The notes: generated from the sequence alone by a model not told the origin. Counted from the first letter of the stretch, positions 25,207-37,884 are shown. The stretch is DNA of 64,000 nucleotides from Sclerodactyla briareus (GCA_026419785.1 JAODTK010005770.1:225023-289022); one strand, 5' to 3'. Program-made: numbers and translations.

Positions 25207-26745
25207 TTAAAGCGCTGGTTCACATTTGTGCTTACGATAGATAAATTTATTTTCGGGGATGGAGTGATCACACTGGCGCGATAAAAAGTGTGTTACGATA
25301 ATTTTATCGGAGTCTCGGCGCCTAACATAACGCAGAGACTGGTGGGATTTTGGTGAGAAACGTTTTCCCCTTTGTCGCCTTCCGGCGGTCGGCAGAATTT
25401 GAATACCAAGAATCGTCATTTCAAAGCAAGTCGAAGATTGTCTTCCTAGTAATCATAGGAGGCGTGGAAATAGCGTGTAGCGACCCATTTTTAAAAGCAA
25501 TCAACAGCGTTACAGGCCTTTTCTATAGTTCGGGGAGACATCACGCACAAATTTAGGGGCCGTGATTAACCCCGCTTCTGCGACAGTTAGGAACTTCATT
25601 CCATAAAAAATTTCCTCACGATCCATAGTGCCCAAAACACAATCATATGGGACCGCAGGCCACCGGCACCCAACGCTTCCATACCCAAGCTCCCCTAACT
25701 CTCCGACAGTACCCGCGACAACTTTTATTTTATTTTTCATTGAGAAGTTTAAAAAACTTGCGCCAAATGAGCTATTGGCCGCACGCGACACGGCCCTACC
25801 CAAGTGGCCTAGTGTGTGACAGAGCGTATCTTAATTAGCACCGGCTGCCCAAGAATACGACGCGAACGAGCAAGGTAGACACCAAGAAGCATTCAGCATT
25901 CAGTCAATGAGCTGAAATTTGAGCTGGTCCTGGCTCAGAACACGTATTGAAAAATAATGCTATAGGCTCCACCTGTGTACCCTAAAATTTTCCTCTCTGA
26001 CCTACAAGAAATTATTGGCGTCAGTCTTAGATCGAACAGTTATTACCCCCGATAGCTTAGTTCCGTGCTTCTTAGTTTCTTTTCCCCTCTTTTCACATGA
26101 GGGTTAGAGTGAAGTTTCCCGTCAATACCAAGGGTGTGGATCGACCCCATCTGGGAACTTTCCCTCCGACCTGCCCCTCTAAAACAGGGCCACAACACCC
26201 CGGTAGCGTATGATTGGTTGTCACTCACTACCAACCGCAATCTCCTTCCTTTGATGTCACATGATACTTGGTGGGCGCCGACGCAACATTTACCCCTACC
26301 ATTACCTCACTGGTCACGTACATTGGTCATGGGGAGGGGGGCATCATGGATTCGAACTAAAATAATGGCTTCGTATGTCCCGTGCATGGCGGCAAATAGA
26401 GCCGCGAAGCGCAATCAGAGGTCAATGGCTTCTCCGGATCACGTCACTACCCAAAACTTCCAAAACCGATGATCTGATCACTAAACCCCACTTTCCCGCC
26501 AAAAACTTCCCCCATAGCGTTTGGAGTTCCATTGACTCTTTGAAGCATGCACAAGTTATTCACTGCATTGCGCAATTTTATCGCATCCGATAAATTTATC
26601 GTACGATGAAAGTCAAATATTTTTCAACTTGACGCCATTCAAATTTATCGTTGTATCGCACAGGTGTGACACCTATGGAAAAAACACTTTTTAAATCGGA
26701 GTCCGATAAATTTTTCGTATCGATAAGTGGGTGACCAGGGCCCTT
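25207..26745. mobile_element. TIR element, Harbinger-like ends, non-autonomous
   Basis: The left end TTAAAGCGCTGGTTCACA (25,207) is followed within 20 bp by TTACGATA and GATAAATTTAT. The right end, read inward on the minus strand from 26,745, is GAAGGGCCCTGGTCACC followed by TTATCGATACGAAAAATTTATCGG. The two ends are therefore inverted copies. The same end (AAGGGCCGGTCACA..CTATAACGAT) bounds the 447-bp element at 55,115. Flanking TTA/TCA trinucleotides fit the TWA duplication of PIF/Harbinger. No transposase frame is visible in the 1.5 kb. Confidence 0.55.
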
Positions 26746-27271
26746 CAAGGGAAGCTATGTCCCTAAAGCCCCTGTACACCGGATAGTACGAGTGTTCGAT
26801 CGTTGAGATTGTTGTGAAACCCCGGAGGGTTTCTACGACCGTCGGTTAGCTCATTGCTACGATCTTGGAGCCGTCGAAAACTGTTCGCAAAAGACTGTTC
26901 TTAAGACTGGCCAGTAGGGGCATCGTACGATAGTGGTACGCTTCGTCGTGGGATCACCAACGATTGTCGACCACCTGCGAAAGGAAATCGTATTAGTCTC
27001 GTGCCACCGTAATCGCGACAAGCGACAGATCGTTCTACGGTCAATCGTGGCGACGAGCGATTGTTCCTACGATTAATCTTGGCGACGTTTGAGACCAATT
27101 GCCGATCCATCGCTCTGTCGGTCGCGATCAGTTCGTGCGGTCAATCGCACCAACAGAATGAAAGGATTCGCGATTATGGCGTTCCTAAGCATTTCGTGAA
27201 ATATGTATGGTTCAATGCGCAAGTTGTTGATGAAATGACTGAGTTATTTAATCAGTTTGTTGTAATTCCAG

Positions 27272-27432
27272 TTAGAAAGAAGACTCCTCTTCAGAAGAAG
27301 AATCCGTGTATCTACGCCTGTTCGTTTTGTACTGGTGTCTTTGTCCAACTAATGTGTGCGGCTGCACCACATCACTAAGCTGCTGTTGTTGCTCAATCTG
27401 CACCATGACCATCTTCTGCTCAACTCCTTCTA
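27272..27432 (-). pseudogene. Possible C-terminal relic of an element-encoded protein
   Basis: The minus strand reads about 53 codons ending TAA at 27,272, with a protein-like composition: KMVMVQIEQQQQLSDVV, a basic KTNRRRY and an acidic DSSSEEES tail. It lies just inside the left subterminal region of the TIR element. A DNA-binding accessory protein of a Harbinger-type element would fit the position, but no domain can be confirmed and the upstream frame is broken. Confidence 0.2.
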
Positions 27433-27516
27433 GCTACAACACCCGCTATTGTATTTCAATAAGCACTCTTCAAGTACCATTGTTTGCAGCTAGCGATGCA
27501 CGAACCAGGAATTTAC

Positions 27517-29345
27517 TCCTAACACATGGGCGGCAATTACGGGGGGGGGGGTGGGCGGGATTTACGGGGTGGGGGGGGGGGGTTGGGGGACGTGTCCCCC
27601 CCAATATTTCGGTTGGGGGGCATAATATCAAATCCCCCCCCCCTCCAATATTTTTTGGCAGGCTGGCTACAAAAAATCTCTATAATCATGTGTCCAGTAC
27701 GGCCAAACCAAAAATGCCTAACTTCATATTTCCCATCATATTGTTTAAATTTTTGTTTAGAAGGCCGAAATGCAAAAAAAAAATATAAAATAAAATCGCC
27801 GCGCGCACGCTGTATCCATCTTTTCCGTTACATTTATAATACAGTGAGCCCACGTGTACAATAATTTTGTCAGATTCTGGCAAATATGATTTTTGTCCAT
27901 ACTGTCATCTTGCAAGTGTGGTTTGAACATATACAGACAATAGGTAGGCCCCTAGGAATTTTGGTTTGTGACTTATTCTGTTTGCCACCCCCCCCCCCCC
28001 CCACTACAACAAGGCCGGAATCTCAACCAGTTTAGGTTTACGTGATTGAACGTATGGCACTATACCAGGCGAGGAGCGGGGCGAAACATTCTGAGCATGA
28101 GAATTTTGGACAGACATTTGATTGGAAACTAATCTGAAAATTGACCAAATTGTCTGCCTGACTGGCTCAAGTATTCCTTTAAAAACAGGCACACATTTTT
28201 CCATGACCTGATGTTCAAGCAATTTTCAATTCTGCTGCGGCAGCCTCCAAACCAATTTGAATTGTCCCTCATGAATAATCTCTTCAGACCGGGCCTATGG
28301 TAGGAATGGAGACCACATGAAGAAATGTAAGGATTAACATCGATCAGTTTTCCGGAATTCTACTGTCATTTCAGTGATTGGCCTACTTGCCCTAAGTCGG
28401 GAATGCCGCTCCCTGCAATCTTGGAGGCGGGGGGGGGGGGGGGTGGTCTGTCAGACCTATTTGTTGTACGGTACGAGTCAACTGAGGTGGCGCGAATTGT
28501 AATGATAAACGTATCAGTTCCTTCAAGAGTGTTTCCTGAGATATACATTTCAAGAATTTATTGTCAATTTTGGGGAAGTTGGCGTCCATATTAACATGGG
28601 AAGTACCAGTTTCCGGCATCAGTGGGGGAATTTTGCTTGCACTTATACGAGACCACTGTTGCTGGCCAAGTTTGTAGGGATAACCACTCAATTAGTTCCT
28701 TCAAGCAGCGTTTTCTTGAAATCAAATCTGAAATTATTGTTCCAATTTGAGAGACGTTGCTCACGGCCATCAGCTCGGGAATTGCCGTTTCCTGCAATCT
28801 AGGGGTCCTGTGAAACAAAAAATTTTCTTCCTCCTTGTACCTCTACACATATCCACTGATGGTGCCGGCTGTCCCGACTGGTAAGGAATACCATTGATCA
28901 GTTTCGCTTCAAGAACGTTTCTAGAATATAATTCTGAAATTTATGGCCAATTTTTGGGACGTTGCTTATTGCCATACTGTCCTGGAAAGCGTGCCTTCAT
29001 TCTTGGGGGTCTGTAAAACAAAAATTGTTCTCGTACCCTACGCGTCAACAAAGGAAATGTGCCCGGACTTGTACGGAATGAACATTAATCAGTATCTTCA
29101 AGAATGTTTCTTGAATAGAAAAAATCGGGAATTTATTGACGATATTAAGGATGTGCTTACTGCCATAATATACCCCAGAAGTGCCGTTTCCTGCAATTGG
29201 GGGGGGGGTCTTTTAAAAACTAAAAATTTATTGGACGCTAACTAAGCTACGCTAAACGCGCCAACCCATGGTGGCGCTCGCTTGTGCTTCTGGGGCCATC
29301 CCTAATATCCCCCCCCTCCCCCCCCCCATATTTCAAACCCGAAAT
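27517..29345. mobile_element. Nested G-tract-bounded insert carrying a ~195-bp array
   Basis: Left part: ACATGGGCGGCAATTACG followed by long G runs and then C runs (27,525-27,645). Right part: CCATCCCTAATATCCCCCC with C runs and ATATTTCAAACCC (29,295-29,345). Between them sit a C tract (27,979-27,996) and the 195-bp tandem array. The surrounding CGATCG-rich DNA belongs to the host element, so this looks like an insertion. The exact ends are not resolved because of the homopolymers. Confidence 0.4.
28290..29230 (+). repeat. Tandem array, ~195-bp period, ~5 copies
   Basis: The anchor CCGTTTCCTGCAAT and variants occur near 28,408, 28,606, 28,788, 28,995 and 29,184. A second anchor, ATCAGTT(C)CTTCAAG...GTTTCTTGA, and a third, GGGACGTTGCTTATTGCCAT, recur in the same phase. 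Copies are diverged. A G or C run follows the anchor in several copies. No coding frame is shared among the copies. Confidence 0.7.
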
Positions 29346-29838
29346 ATCGAGATCGATCGGGAAATCTCCAATGCCGGCCCGTCGCACATTCTATAAGTAC
29401 GAGGAGCTGGTGGTAACCAGACCGCATCGTAACAATCGTGGCGACGAGTCAGACTGGTCCCGTGATGTAATCGCACGGTGAATCGTATGTGGTGGTACGA
29501 CGGTTTTAACATCACCACCAGCCGTCATGAGGCACGATCAATTGCACGATCAGCCGTACGACCTGGATTAAACAGTGATCATGCACGACTAGTGGGCGAT
29601 CATGTACGATCGGTGGTACGACCGCGTAAGACCTGTATGCGATCACTTACGATTTGACAATCGCAGTCAGAAGTTTTTGAACATGAACATCGACCTCGTT
29701 GCGAATGATTTTTGGTCGTACGCTCAACACGACCTCTGCAACCAAGCCGTGCGCTTTGTCTAAGATTGAACCGCGATTCCAATTTTTAGGTTCGTAGATA
29801 GATCGTAACCCGGTCGGAAGCCCGTAAGACTGGGCTTA

Positions 29839-31649
29839 AGGCTGTGCGTCCGATGACAGAAAACTCCACGCAGTGACCCACAGAGAGCACATCCTCTACT
29901 TCCGAATTGATATCGCCTGACGCACTCGGGAGGGCAAAGTAATTTTCCACTCTGGACTTTCTAAGTGGATCCTTGACAGATTGCATGCTCCAAATGAACG
30001 CATTTCGTTGTTCTTTCCCACAGTTTCCTGAATTTTTAAATTACCGGATACCTACCCGTTTAGGTATCATTTTTAAGAGCGTGAGGAGGGGATTCCAATG
30101 GTTATATTATTCTTCGATCTTAGTCATAAACAATAAATATCGCAGTTAGAGTGCAGGTGCCCAAATTGATGATGGACCATGCTACTATAGGCATGAGTTT
30201 GTCCCGGTCGGTCATTGTAATTAGGTTATTAAGCATTCATTTCGATTGTTCTTATTTATTGCAATTGATTGGTTATTTTGTAAGGATGGGAAAATGGGCC
30301 AATACACTGTTTTTGAAATTTATCGAGCCAATTCGCCATTATTCTGAGCCCGTTTTAGGATCTTCATTCCTCTAACGGGGACAGTATCCTTAAAGTAAAC
30401 CAATTATCCCGCTTTCACATAGGTAGTACGAGTGGGGTCTTCACACTTTTGCGATACGATACGATACTTTATCGAGTCAGTTGCAAAATATTCACAACTT
30501 TATCGTACGATCAATTTACGGATGCGCTAAATTAACGCAATGCTGTGGATAAAATTTGGCACTGAGCGAAGAGTAATGGAACGCAACAGTGTTATTGGTG
30601 GACATTTTGGCATCAAAGTTGGTTTGGCGATAAAAAAGGGGTTAGATAGTTGGCATTGGGTGGTGATGTATTAAGGGAAGGCACGACCGCTGATTATACC
30701 GTTCGGTCGTACTTTTGATATAACCGGTACAATAACGCTTACAAACCGCATACAAAACCAGGGTTTCAGCTTGAATACAATATTAGCGCGACCAGCGACG
30801 GCATGGAGGAGGGGCGTGGTGCTTTGGCCTCCACCAGATAAAAAGATCACACGAGTAAGAAAAATGAGCTATTAAGAAGTTAAAACGGAGGTGGAAAGCC
30901 GGGAAACTAGAAGGGACTGCGCTAGGGTCCTATCTGTAAAAATTATATCGGCCAACGCCCCAAACAATAATGGCTTGTAGGTCCGTTAGGATATAGTAGT
31001 AGGATGACATGTAGGTGGAGCAGTGGGTAGCTTTGGCCTTTGGCAAATTGGATCGCTGTGAAATTCATGTAGGCAGGCGGGTTCTACAGGGTGGGGGGGG
31101 GGGGGGGCTGAATGCCGTCAAGTCAACAACCACTTTTGTTCCCATTTCCGTCTGTGCGTACACACGGTGCACCGTGTTAGTGGTTACAAAGCAGCGTTCT
31201 TTCCGTCCTGCGTGCATATTTTGATTACTCGAGGACAGATAAGGGAAAAATCAGGACTGGAAATTGGTCAAGGATCGCAGTTTTGGTAAGAAATCTAGGG
31301 GAATTTGAGATATTGTCATGCTTAGGTCTTGGACCCACAATCACACCTCATTGATCACCTGGACATGATCTATATACAGAGTTTGGCACGGATCCGTCTA
31401 TTAAATATACTAATGACAATGGAAAGTCAGGTTACTGTTGCTAACATATATGTAAATCGAGTTGATTATTCTTCAATTGATAGAAAATTAGACCAAAAAG
31501 GCAAAAGGCGTAGTGATTCTTTGACTCATCCTGACTTGATCGGAGCTAAGCATTGTCAGATTTATGAAAGAATCAAATGTAGTACTCAAAGAGGAACTCA
31601 ATCCAAATATGAACTACAAAATCCATGCAGATGAGTCTAGTTAAACAAG
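29839..31649. other. No gene; TIR-like end at 30,411-30,475
   Basis: At 30,421-30,475 the string GTAGTACGAGTGGGGTC is followed by TTCACACTTTTGCGATACG and further GATACGATA repeats. This resembles the inner part of the Harbinger-like ends seen elsewhere. An inverted match lies at 35,905-35,985. The region also has a G run at 31,092-31,107. The open frame at 31,329-31,634 is unrecognised. Confidence 0.35.
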
Positions 31650-32242
31650 CTTAGTTTAGCCAATCATCAATTTTCACAATAGATTCCATTTCCTTCCTCG
31701 TAAAACTGGCTCCAGTCACACCAAAAACGACAGTGTTCTTGTTTTTTCCCATAGGGAAGCTGCATATATAGATTCCAAACTGATCGGTCAACATTGAAGA
31801 ACTTATCGTGTAACAAGATGTCACTTGACCTCTCTTGACCTCAGTATGAATCCTTTGACCTTACCCAAAACATTAGGGATCCTGTACTCATTTATGGGGA
31901 ACCCATAGACCAGTAGAGCTTGATCCATCAAGTGGGGTTGAGTCGTGTTTAACGATCTAAAATTGCCAAATTATCAATTTTTCACATTTTCCTCCCCATT
32001 TTATTCCACTTCTGACCCCCGATCAACACTAAACCGATAGAGTTTCTGTTCTCCTCATAAGAAGCTGCATACAAAATTTCCGAACCTTGATCGGACAAGC
32101 ATTCTGGACTATTGATGGTTCAAGATTTTCAGAGACTTTGACCTCTCTTGACATCATGTGACCTTTGACCTGACCCCAAAACTTCAGAGATCATATCAAG
32201 AATGAACATGATACATCCAAGTAAGGTTAGCAAGGCTAGGCG

Positions 32243-32278
<36 letters not shown>

Positions 32279-32346
32279 CCTGCACCGCAAACACTGTCAT
32301 GACTGCATAGATTCCTCTTCAACTCCTGGCCGAGTCAGAATCTATG
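31650..32346 (-). mobile_element. Short hairpin-headed tandem-repeat element
   Basis: On the minus strand it opens with a hairpin (32,346-32,306; outer stem CATAGATTC/GAATCTATG, inner ACTC/GAGT). This is followed by GCAGTCATGACAG, a (GT)n tract (32,276-32,244), GTGACGCCTAGCC, and two ~300-bp body copies. Both copies carry a GTATGCAGCTTCTTATG-like stretch and AGGTCAAAGGTCA. Order and motifs match the 43,665/47,739/59,636 family, though the body is diverged. It has only two repeats, against about six in the larger relatives. Confidence 0.75.
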
Positions 32347-32807
32347 AGTAACTTTGTTGGGCCCCCCTGCTACTTCACCTTACTTCCAGTCAGATTCTAT
32401 TCTGTCGTTTTAAACCCCCTACAACACCCTCCCCCTGAAGACAAGGTCGAGAGCCGCGCCTGCTGGCTTCAGCGGCACGTGCAAATGTTGCAAATCTGGT
32501 GACCTAATTGGTTAACAGTTCCTATGAGCCTAACAGTTCCTAAACAAATGTGCATTCGTTCAATACGAAGCAAATGTCATATTATAACAATAATGCCACC
32601 GACAAGCCAATAATATTCCTTATATCGTCATACCCTGTGATTCATTTTCGTACGATTTCTGTACAAACCTTTGCACGTTAATTGAGAAATTTGCAGACAC
32701 AAGCTCTTTATTTCACAAGGCTGGAACATTTAGGATGTGGAGTGCCTTTCCGAGCCATCTGAAGATTTTGTGAGGTGAAAAAATTCCCTGTCCGATCCGC
32801 GCCCAAC

Positions 32808-33340
32808 CCCATGGTGGAGCTCCGCTTAGATAGTGAATCCACCACCTATCCGCTTCCTGTGTAGCCTCCCCGGTGCCCCCCCCCACCCAAAAAAATGGGC
32901 CATCCTAGAATCGCGCCTGTAATGTATGGTATGAAGGTCGGGGTCCAGAAATCTGGCGGGAAGGAACCGCCTCGCTGGGTGAATTGAGTGCCCCAACCTG
33001 CATTTCATATCTGTTGGAATATTAGCAGCTCATGAGAGGCAACACAAGTCTCCCACGATTGAACAAAAAGAAGTGTAGCGTTTGTTGATTTCCTCAAATG
33101 AGCCATGAACCCTTCTGACGCACCCCAAGTCCTGAAAAAGACAAAGGCTCCCAATTGCTTGGAAATTGCAGTGCTTGAATTTTTCCAAAACTTATCCACC
33201 AAGCTATTCCCCCCCCGCGACCCGAGAAATTGACAAAATGAGAAACTTGTGCTTTTCTTTTCTTTCAAAACCAGAGGCGTATGCAGTTTTTGTCAACCCG
33301 GGGCGCGGGTCAATATCTAAGCGAGCGCTACCATCGGTGG
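32808..33340. repeat. Inverted repeat with CCATGGTGG..CGCTTAGAT arms
   Basis: The left arm (32,811-32,840) reads CCATGGTGGAGCTCCGCTTA and then GATAGTGA. The right arm (33,309-33,340) is the inverse: TAAGCGAGCGCTACCATCGG preceded by TCAATATC. About 500 bp separate them. Related single strings occur at 29,265 (CCATGGTGGCGCTCGCTT) and 34,130 (GAGCGGAGCGCCACCATTGG), so this is a dispersed family. Class unknown. Confidence 0.45.
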
Positions 33341-35324
33341 CGTCGGAGCGCACAAGGAAAATTTTGAGGTTCTAACACCCTCCCAGATCAACCGGAAATG
33401 GCCCCTCGGGGGCATGAGATGGACCGTTTTAATAACTCACCTATCGGTTAAAAACCAAGTGCCTCTCGTGGTGGAATTACACTGAAAACAAAATGATCTT
33501 TTCACTCTTACTGAATTATAGTGATCTAAAAATGTGCGGGTTGGGATTTTCCTGTCGCCACTACATATTCACACCCATATAAACCAACGCATACGAGGGA
33601 CAGCATTGATTCCTCTGTCCCGGTCAGCCCCTACGCATATTGCCCGCCAATAAACGAACTCTCATTTTGGTCCACTGATATGATTTACCGTGCCGTATAT
33701 GTTATCTTGTTTAATCTTGAAGAACCAGAGAAGAATGGACGTGACAATTCGTTCATGTTTTGAAATAACTGATGTGTAAGTGTTTGACATGCATCCTTCG
33801 GCCTTCATAAACGGTACATATTCATAACGGCTTGAATCACTGATGTAACATCACCACGGCATTATCTCTTCAGTCGGACAAGAATGAAGACTAACTACCC
33901 TCGGGCCACATTGGCGGCTGCAGCCTGAGCTGGGAACTGCGCTAAAACCAATGCCGGAAAGGAACTAACGCATCGCTTGGCACATGCATGCATGATTTTC
34001 TATCTCAGACAGTGGCGGTGGTTAGCCCCATTCTCTCTGAACGTTTCTTCCTAACAGGTATCTGGACTTCACGATCAGGCGCCGATCCGTTTCGAAAAGG
34101 GGGCGATGTGGACTGCCATTTACTAACTGAGCGGAGCGCCACCATTGGTTGCGCGTAGCAACTTTAGCTCTTACTGTGCTCAGACTCAGTCCTGATATAA
34201 ACGTTTAATGTCCATAAGAGATCAGGGGAACGTCCGAGTATATTTCCTGGAGAACCACGCGGTTGAAAAATCCCAGGGAGTCTGATGCCGAGGATACTGC
34301 AGTTCAAAAATGTTCGCGGTTGAGAGAGGATGGAACGGACAAGAGTGCTGAAGGGTTGGTAATGCCAAGAGAGGTTGATTGTAGTTTCAACTTTTCAAGT
34401 TTCAATGAAAATGTTTTGGAATATATTTCACCTATATCTATATGCTAGGGGGCTAATGAGGCCAAAATTTCCCATATCGAGCTTGCAGAGATGTCGGGAG
34501 ACGGGAGAGTGGCAATGGAGAATTTCACCACTAGTACACGCGCGAAGCACGAAGCAAATATGGCATACAATTACTGACTGACTCTACTGACTCTACTAAC
34601 TGCCTTTCTTTGTCATAAACAAACGAATTAGCAGGTCTAATCAAACTGGTCGTCGAATGCTGACTACAGAATATTTCTTCCGAAAAATACAATCTTTCTT
34701 TGGCCCCCCCCCCCCTTATTTTTTTTAGGGGCGGCCATACATTGAAAATTTGACCTTTGTTCAATAATTATCGGAATTGAATTACGCAAATCTAAAAAAT
34801 TTGCCTAAATTCCATTGAAGTTGACGTTTTTTGGTGGGGCCCTACTCATTGGTTTTGTTTTTTGGTAAACATTTCACTTCGCTTCAACCCTGCTCTTCTT
34901 TCTCCCACATTCTTCGCCCGAGTTGCACCACTCGAGTTCTCGATGCACTTGATTATTCCTGCCTGCCTCGGATGCCTGTGACCATGGTGTTGCCCTAACT
35001 TGGGTTTTTAATGCCACCTGACTGTACCGACTTACTATTGGGCAGAGGGAGGGGGGGGGGGGTAAGTCATGACTCCGCTGATTGCGGGAGCGTATTCAGG
35101 ATGTTCTTAGGCGCAGGGGGATTCTAGCAGCTGTAGAAAACCGCTGCCTGATTGGGAATAAACGGGTGTACGGCGTTGCACTTTAACGCGACTTCTGGCA
35201 GGCTCGTCGCTTTCCCAAAAATGAGAGCAATTTGGTCCATCCTTTCGACAAGTTGTCGACATAAATTTATGTCGAAATTGATTCACTCATGCCTTATAGC
35301 GAGTATGTGGCGGATCCACCTAAA
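33341..35324. other. No gene recognised
   Basis: Mixed-composition DNA with a C run at about 34,705-34,716 and a G run at about 35,051-35,062. No open frame resembles a known protein. Confidence 0.35.
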
Positions 35325-35850
35325 TCATCATTAACCCCAGACTTTTTTTCCCGTATATTTTTTAGTGGGTGGTGGGTGGGTGGTGTGGGGGGGGGGGGGG
35401 CTTCCGGCCTCGATCCAATTTTGATCATCCGAGATCCTGAAGCCTGCATGATGTACACCCTGACGGAACCAGCGAGGGGGAGGGGGGAGTGGCTATGCTT
35501 AAATCGTGGTATAACATTCTTCGACACGGTTTATTTTCGTATATGGACTGACATGGCCTACTCACTTTTCAGTTTTTTGGTTTCTCTCGCAGTCTTTTAC
35601 CACTCCTTCCCCTTCTCCCTCCTCCCGCCCCCCCCATTCTCTTATTCTTCCTTCCCTCTTCTCTTCCCTTTCTTTCCTTCTTCTCCCTTCTTCTTCTTTC
35701 TGTCTCTTTTTCTCTCTTCTCCCTCTTTTTTTCTTTCTCTTTTTTCTTTACCTCCTCCGCCCTTTTTCTTCTTCCGCCTCTTTTTTTTTCCCGCCCTTTT
35801 CTTTTTTCTCCCTACTCCTCTACCCGGGGGGGGGGGGCCCTCAAACCCCG
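35325..35850 (+). repeat. G run followed by ~260-bp polypyrimidine tract
   Basis: A G-rich stretch (35,360-35,401) is followed at about 35,565-35,825 by almost pure C/T on the plus strand, ending in a G run (35,826-35,838). A 264-codon open frame spans it, but that is only because C/T triplets rarely make stops; the product would be Ser/Phe/Leu/Pro low complexity. Such tracts can form triplex DNA and are error-prone in sequencing. Confidence 0.85.
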
Positions 35851-35904
35851 CCCCCGATACTCGCCCGTACACCACTTCGCGCATTATGTTGGGCCCCGAC
35901 CGTT

Positions 35905-35985
35905 TCGATAATTACCCTACGACATTTTTATCGCAAAGTGTGAACATACTCGATCCATCCAATACTGTATGGTATCGTAATCGTA
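35905..35985. repeat. TIR-like segment, inverse of 30,421-30,475
   Basis: TATCGCAAAGTGTGAA here is the reverse complement of TTCACACTTTTGCGATA at 30,430, one base apart in length. Both sit beside GATACGAT/CGTATCGAT strings. If paired, the two would bound a 5.5-kb element, but intervening sequence gives no support, so they may be ends of separate elements. Confidence 0.3.
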
Positions 35986-37884
35986 TCGATCGCCCAAGTG
36001 GTGATCAGAGCTTGAAGACAACTGCAGGCTTGGAATACCACTATTTATATTTGGAGAATGGAAACTGTAGGTTATCTATATAATTAGGTCCAAACCCCAT
36101 TTCAATACGATGTGTCCTAGAGGAGTTAATTGGCCTTCAAAGGTTTGGGTGGGCCTATCAGAGAAATTGGGGAGAATCCCGAAATGCGCAAACGCATGAC
36201 TCACACATGGAAAACACAGGAAATTAATTTTATTATTTATTGTTTCATTTTGTTGATAAGTCAACATTTTAGGCAGAGTTCTGTTGTCCTTTTCTCACTA
36301 AAGTAACCGTCATCATCTACCAACCCCTTCAGGAATCCTCTCCTGTAGACTGAATGCTTTTTCGATGAAATTAATGTTGAATTTCAATAGAAAACAAAGA
36401 ATGTTTGTAGGTTGTGCAAGTATATGACATCATTTATTATTGCAATGCTGGGATCATTTCGATATTGCGCAACACACCTGCTTCACAATACACAACCTCA
36501 ATGGATATAACCTCCGTAATGGAAACTTGTATGAACTTCAGGTTGGACTGACGCATTCAGTTTTTAGGCTGCGGGAGAGGCAAGCTCTACAAGTCCTCAT
36601 GGTCTATCCGTCCTTCCTCTTCGTTTCGTTCGTTAGTTTCGTCCCGTCAGTTCGTCACGTCATTCATAACTTATAAACCGTACGTCCTATCAGGTTTAAG
36701 GGTAGGGGATGGGGCTCGCTAACGGCTAGGCCGACCACACTTTATGTCGCATAGTGGGTGATTAGATTTTATTTAAATCCAAATAATACCCCCAATTTCC
36801 AACTTCCATTCCCCCCAGCCCTCTCTGACTGCAGTGCGAGTGTGTTGTTACATATACCTCCGTCCCTCCCCAGGGCAGTGTATACCTTATCTGTCAGAAG
36901 GTCCAATTTGCAGCCTATATGACATAAACCTATTGTCCAGGGGAAATTATTTGTCCTGTCTTCACATCTCGCCCTAGAGAGCCAGAAAAGAGTTGTTTCC
37001 AGCATGCTGGGTTTTTGTTGCATACCTATAGCTATCTACATGACTAGGAATTATGCAGTTGGGTACTTTGTGGCTGGGCACTGATATTAAATATTAGGCC
37101 AACGTTTGGGTAGACATGTTCCAAGGCCATTCCCGGGTTTTGACAGATTTCAGTAAAGGTGGATTGAATGTGGCAAAACAATAATGTGGATTGGTGAAGA
37201 ACTGCAGTGGTTTCGCCAGGATTTTGCCGTTGCAGCTATCGGACGTTTCGACTTGCGCTTTTTACATCTTCAAATTTAGCCTCTGTATATCTCCTGCAGT
37301 GCCCTTTTTAATAATTCTAAACACCCCCAGCCATCCGTTCTTGCAAAATACAGGAATTTCTGATTGGCTAATCCCAATCACGTAGCGGACTACTATTTTT
37401 GTCATAACAGAGTCACTGTTCAGAGTAACACAACAATCGAATACTTGCTCGAGTTGCTGCGTTTTAAGTAATCGCAGTACTTTTTGAACGCGAATGTAAG
37501 GTTGCGTGCGCCTTTGGAAGTTTATGTTTTAACACGCTCAATCCGGCTTTCAGTATAGGCGCTCTTCAGAGGGCGTACTTGCCTCAACGAATGACAAACG
37601 AGCTAAACGCCGCGTCTGCTCGGTTGCAGATTGGAAAACGCCCATGTTCACACGCGCAGAACCCTCCGGTTTGGCACGCCGTGTTTTATTGCGTCTATCT
37701 CCGTGGAATACGCACAACACGCACGGCTAATCTTTGTGTATGGTATCAATTCAATTTTACGTCGATTGACACAAAAACCAACGCAATCGTTACCCTGCTG
37801 CTTATTTACTGTCTGGAGATAACAAAGATAATCTAAGGATAATATCTCTAAAATAACGTTTTGGTACTTCTTGATTTGCGGGTT
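35986..37884. other. No gene recognised
   Basis: The minus-strand frame at 36,769-37,023 is moderately protein-like but matches no family I know and lacks clear exon borders. Confidence 0.35.

Larger units (their letters stand above)
26766..29838. mobile_element. Second TIR element with CGATCG-rich subterminal regions
   Basis: The left end CTAAAGCCCCTGTACACCGG (26,766) and the right end, read inward, CTTAAGCCCAGTCTTACGGG (29,838) are diverged inverted copies. About 350 bp on each side is packed with CGATC/GTACGA/CGTGGCGACGAG motifs (26,790-27,150; 29,400-29,800), for example AATCGTGGCGACGAG at about 27,042 and 29,432. It starts only ~20 bp after the previous element ends. The interior holds a nested G-tract-bounded insert and a small coding relic. 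Family assignment to Harbinger is tentative. Confidence 0.5.

Noticed and set aside
27306-27864. Glycine-rich open frames
   Set aside because: Produced by G and C homopolymer runs at 27,541-27,645.
30421-35985. A single 5.5-kb TIR element
   Set aside because: Only ~17 bp of inverted match at the ends and unrelated DNA, including another element, between them.
35289-36083. 264-codon open frame
   Set aside because: Open only because it crosses a C/T tract and G runs; low-complexity product, no start context or homology.
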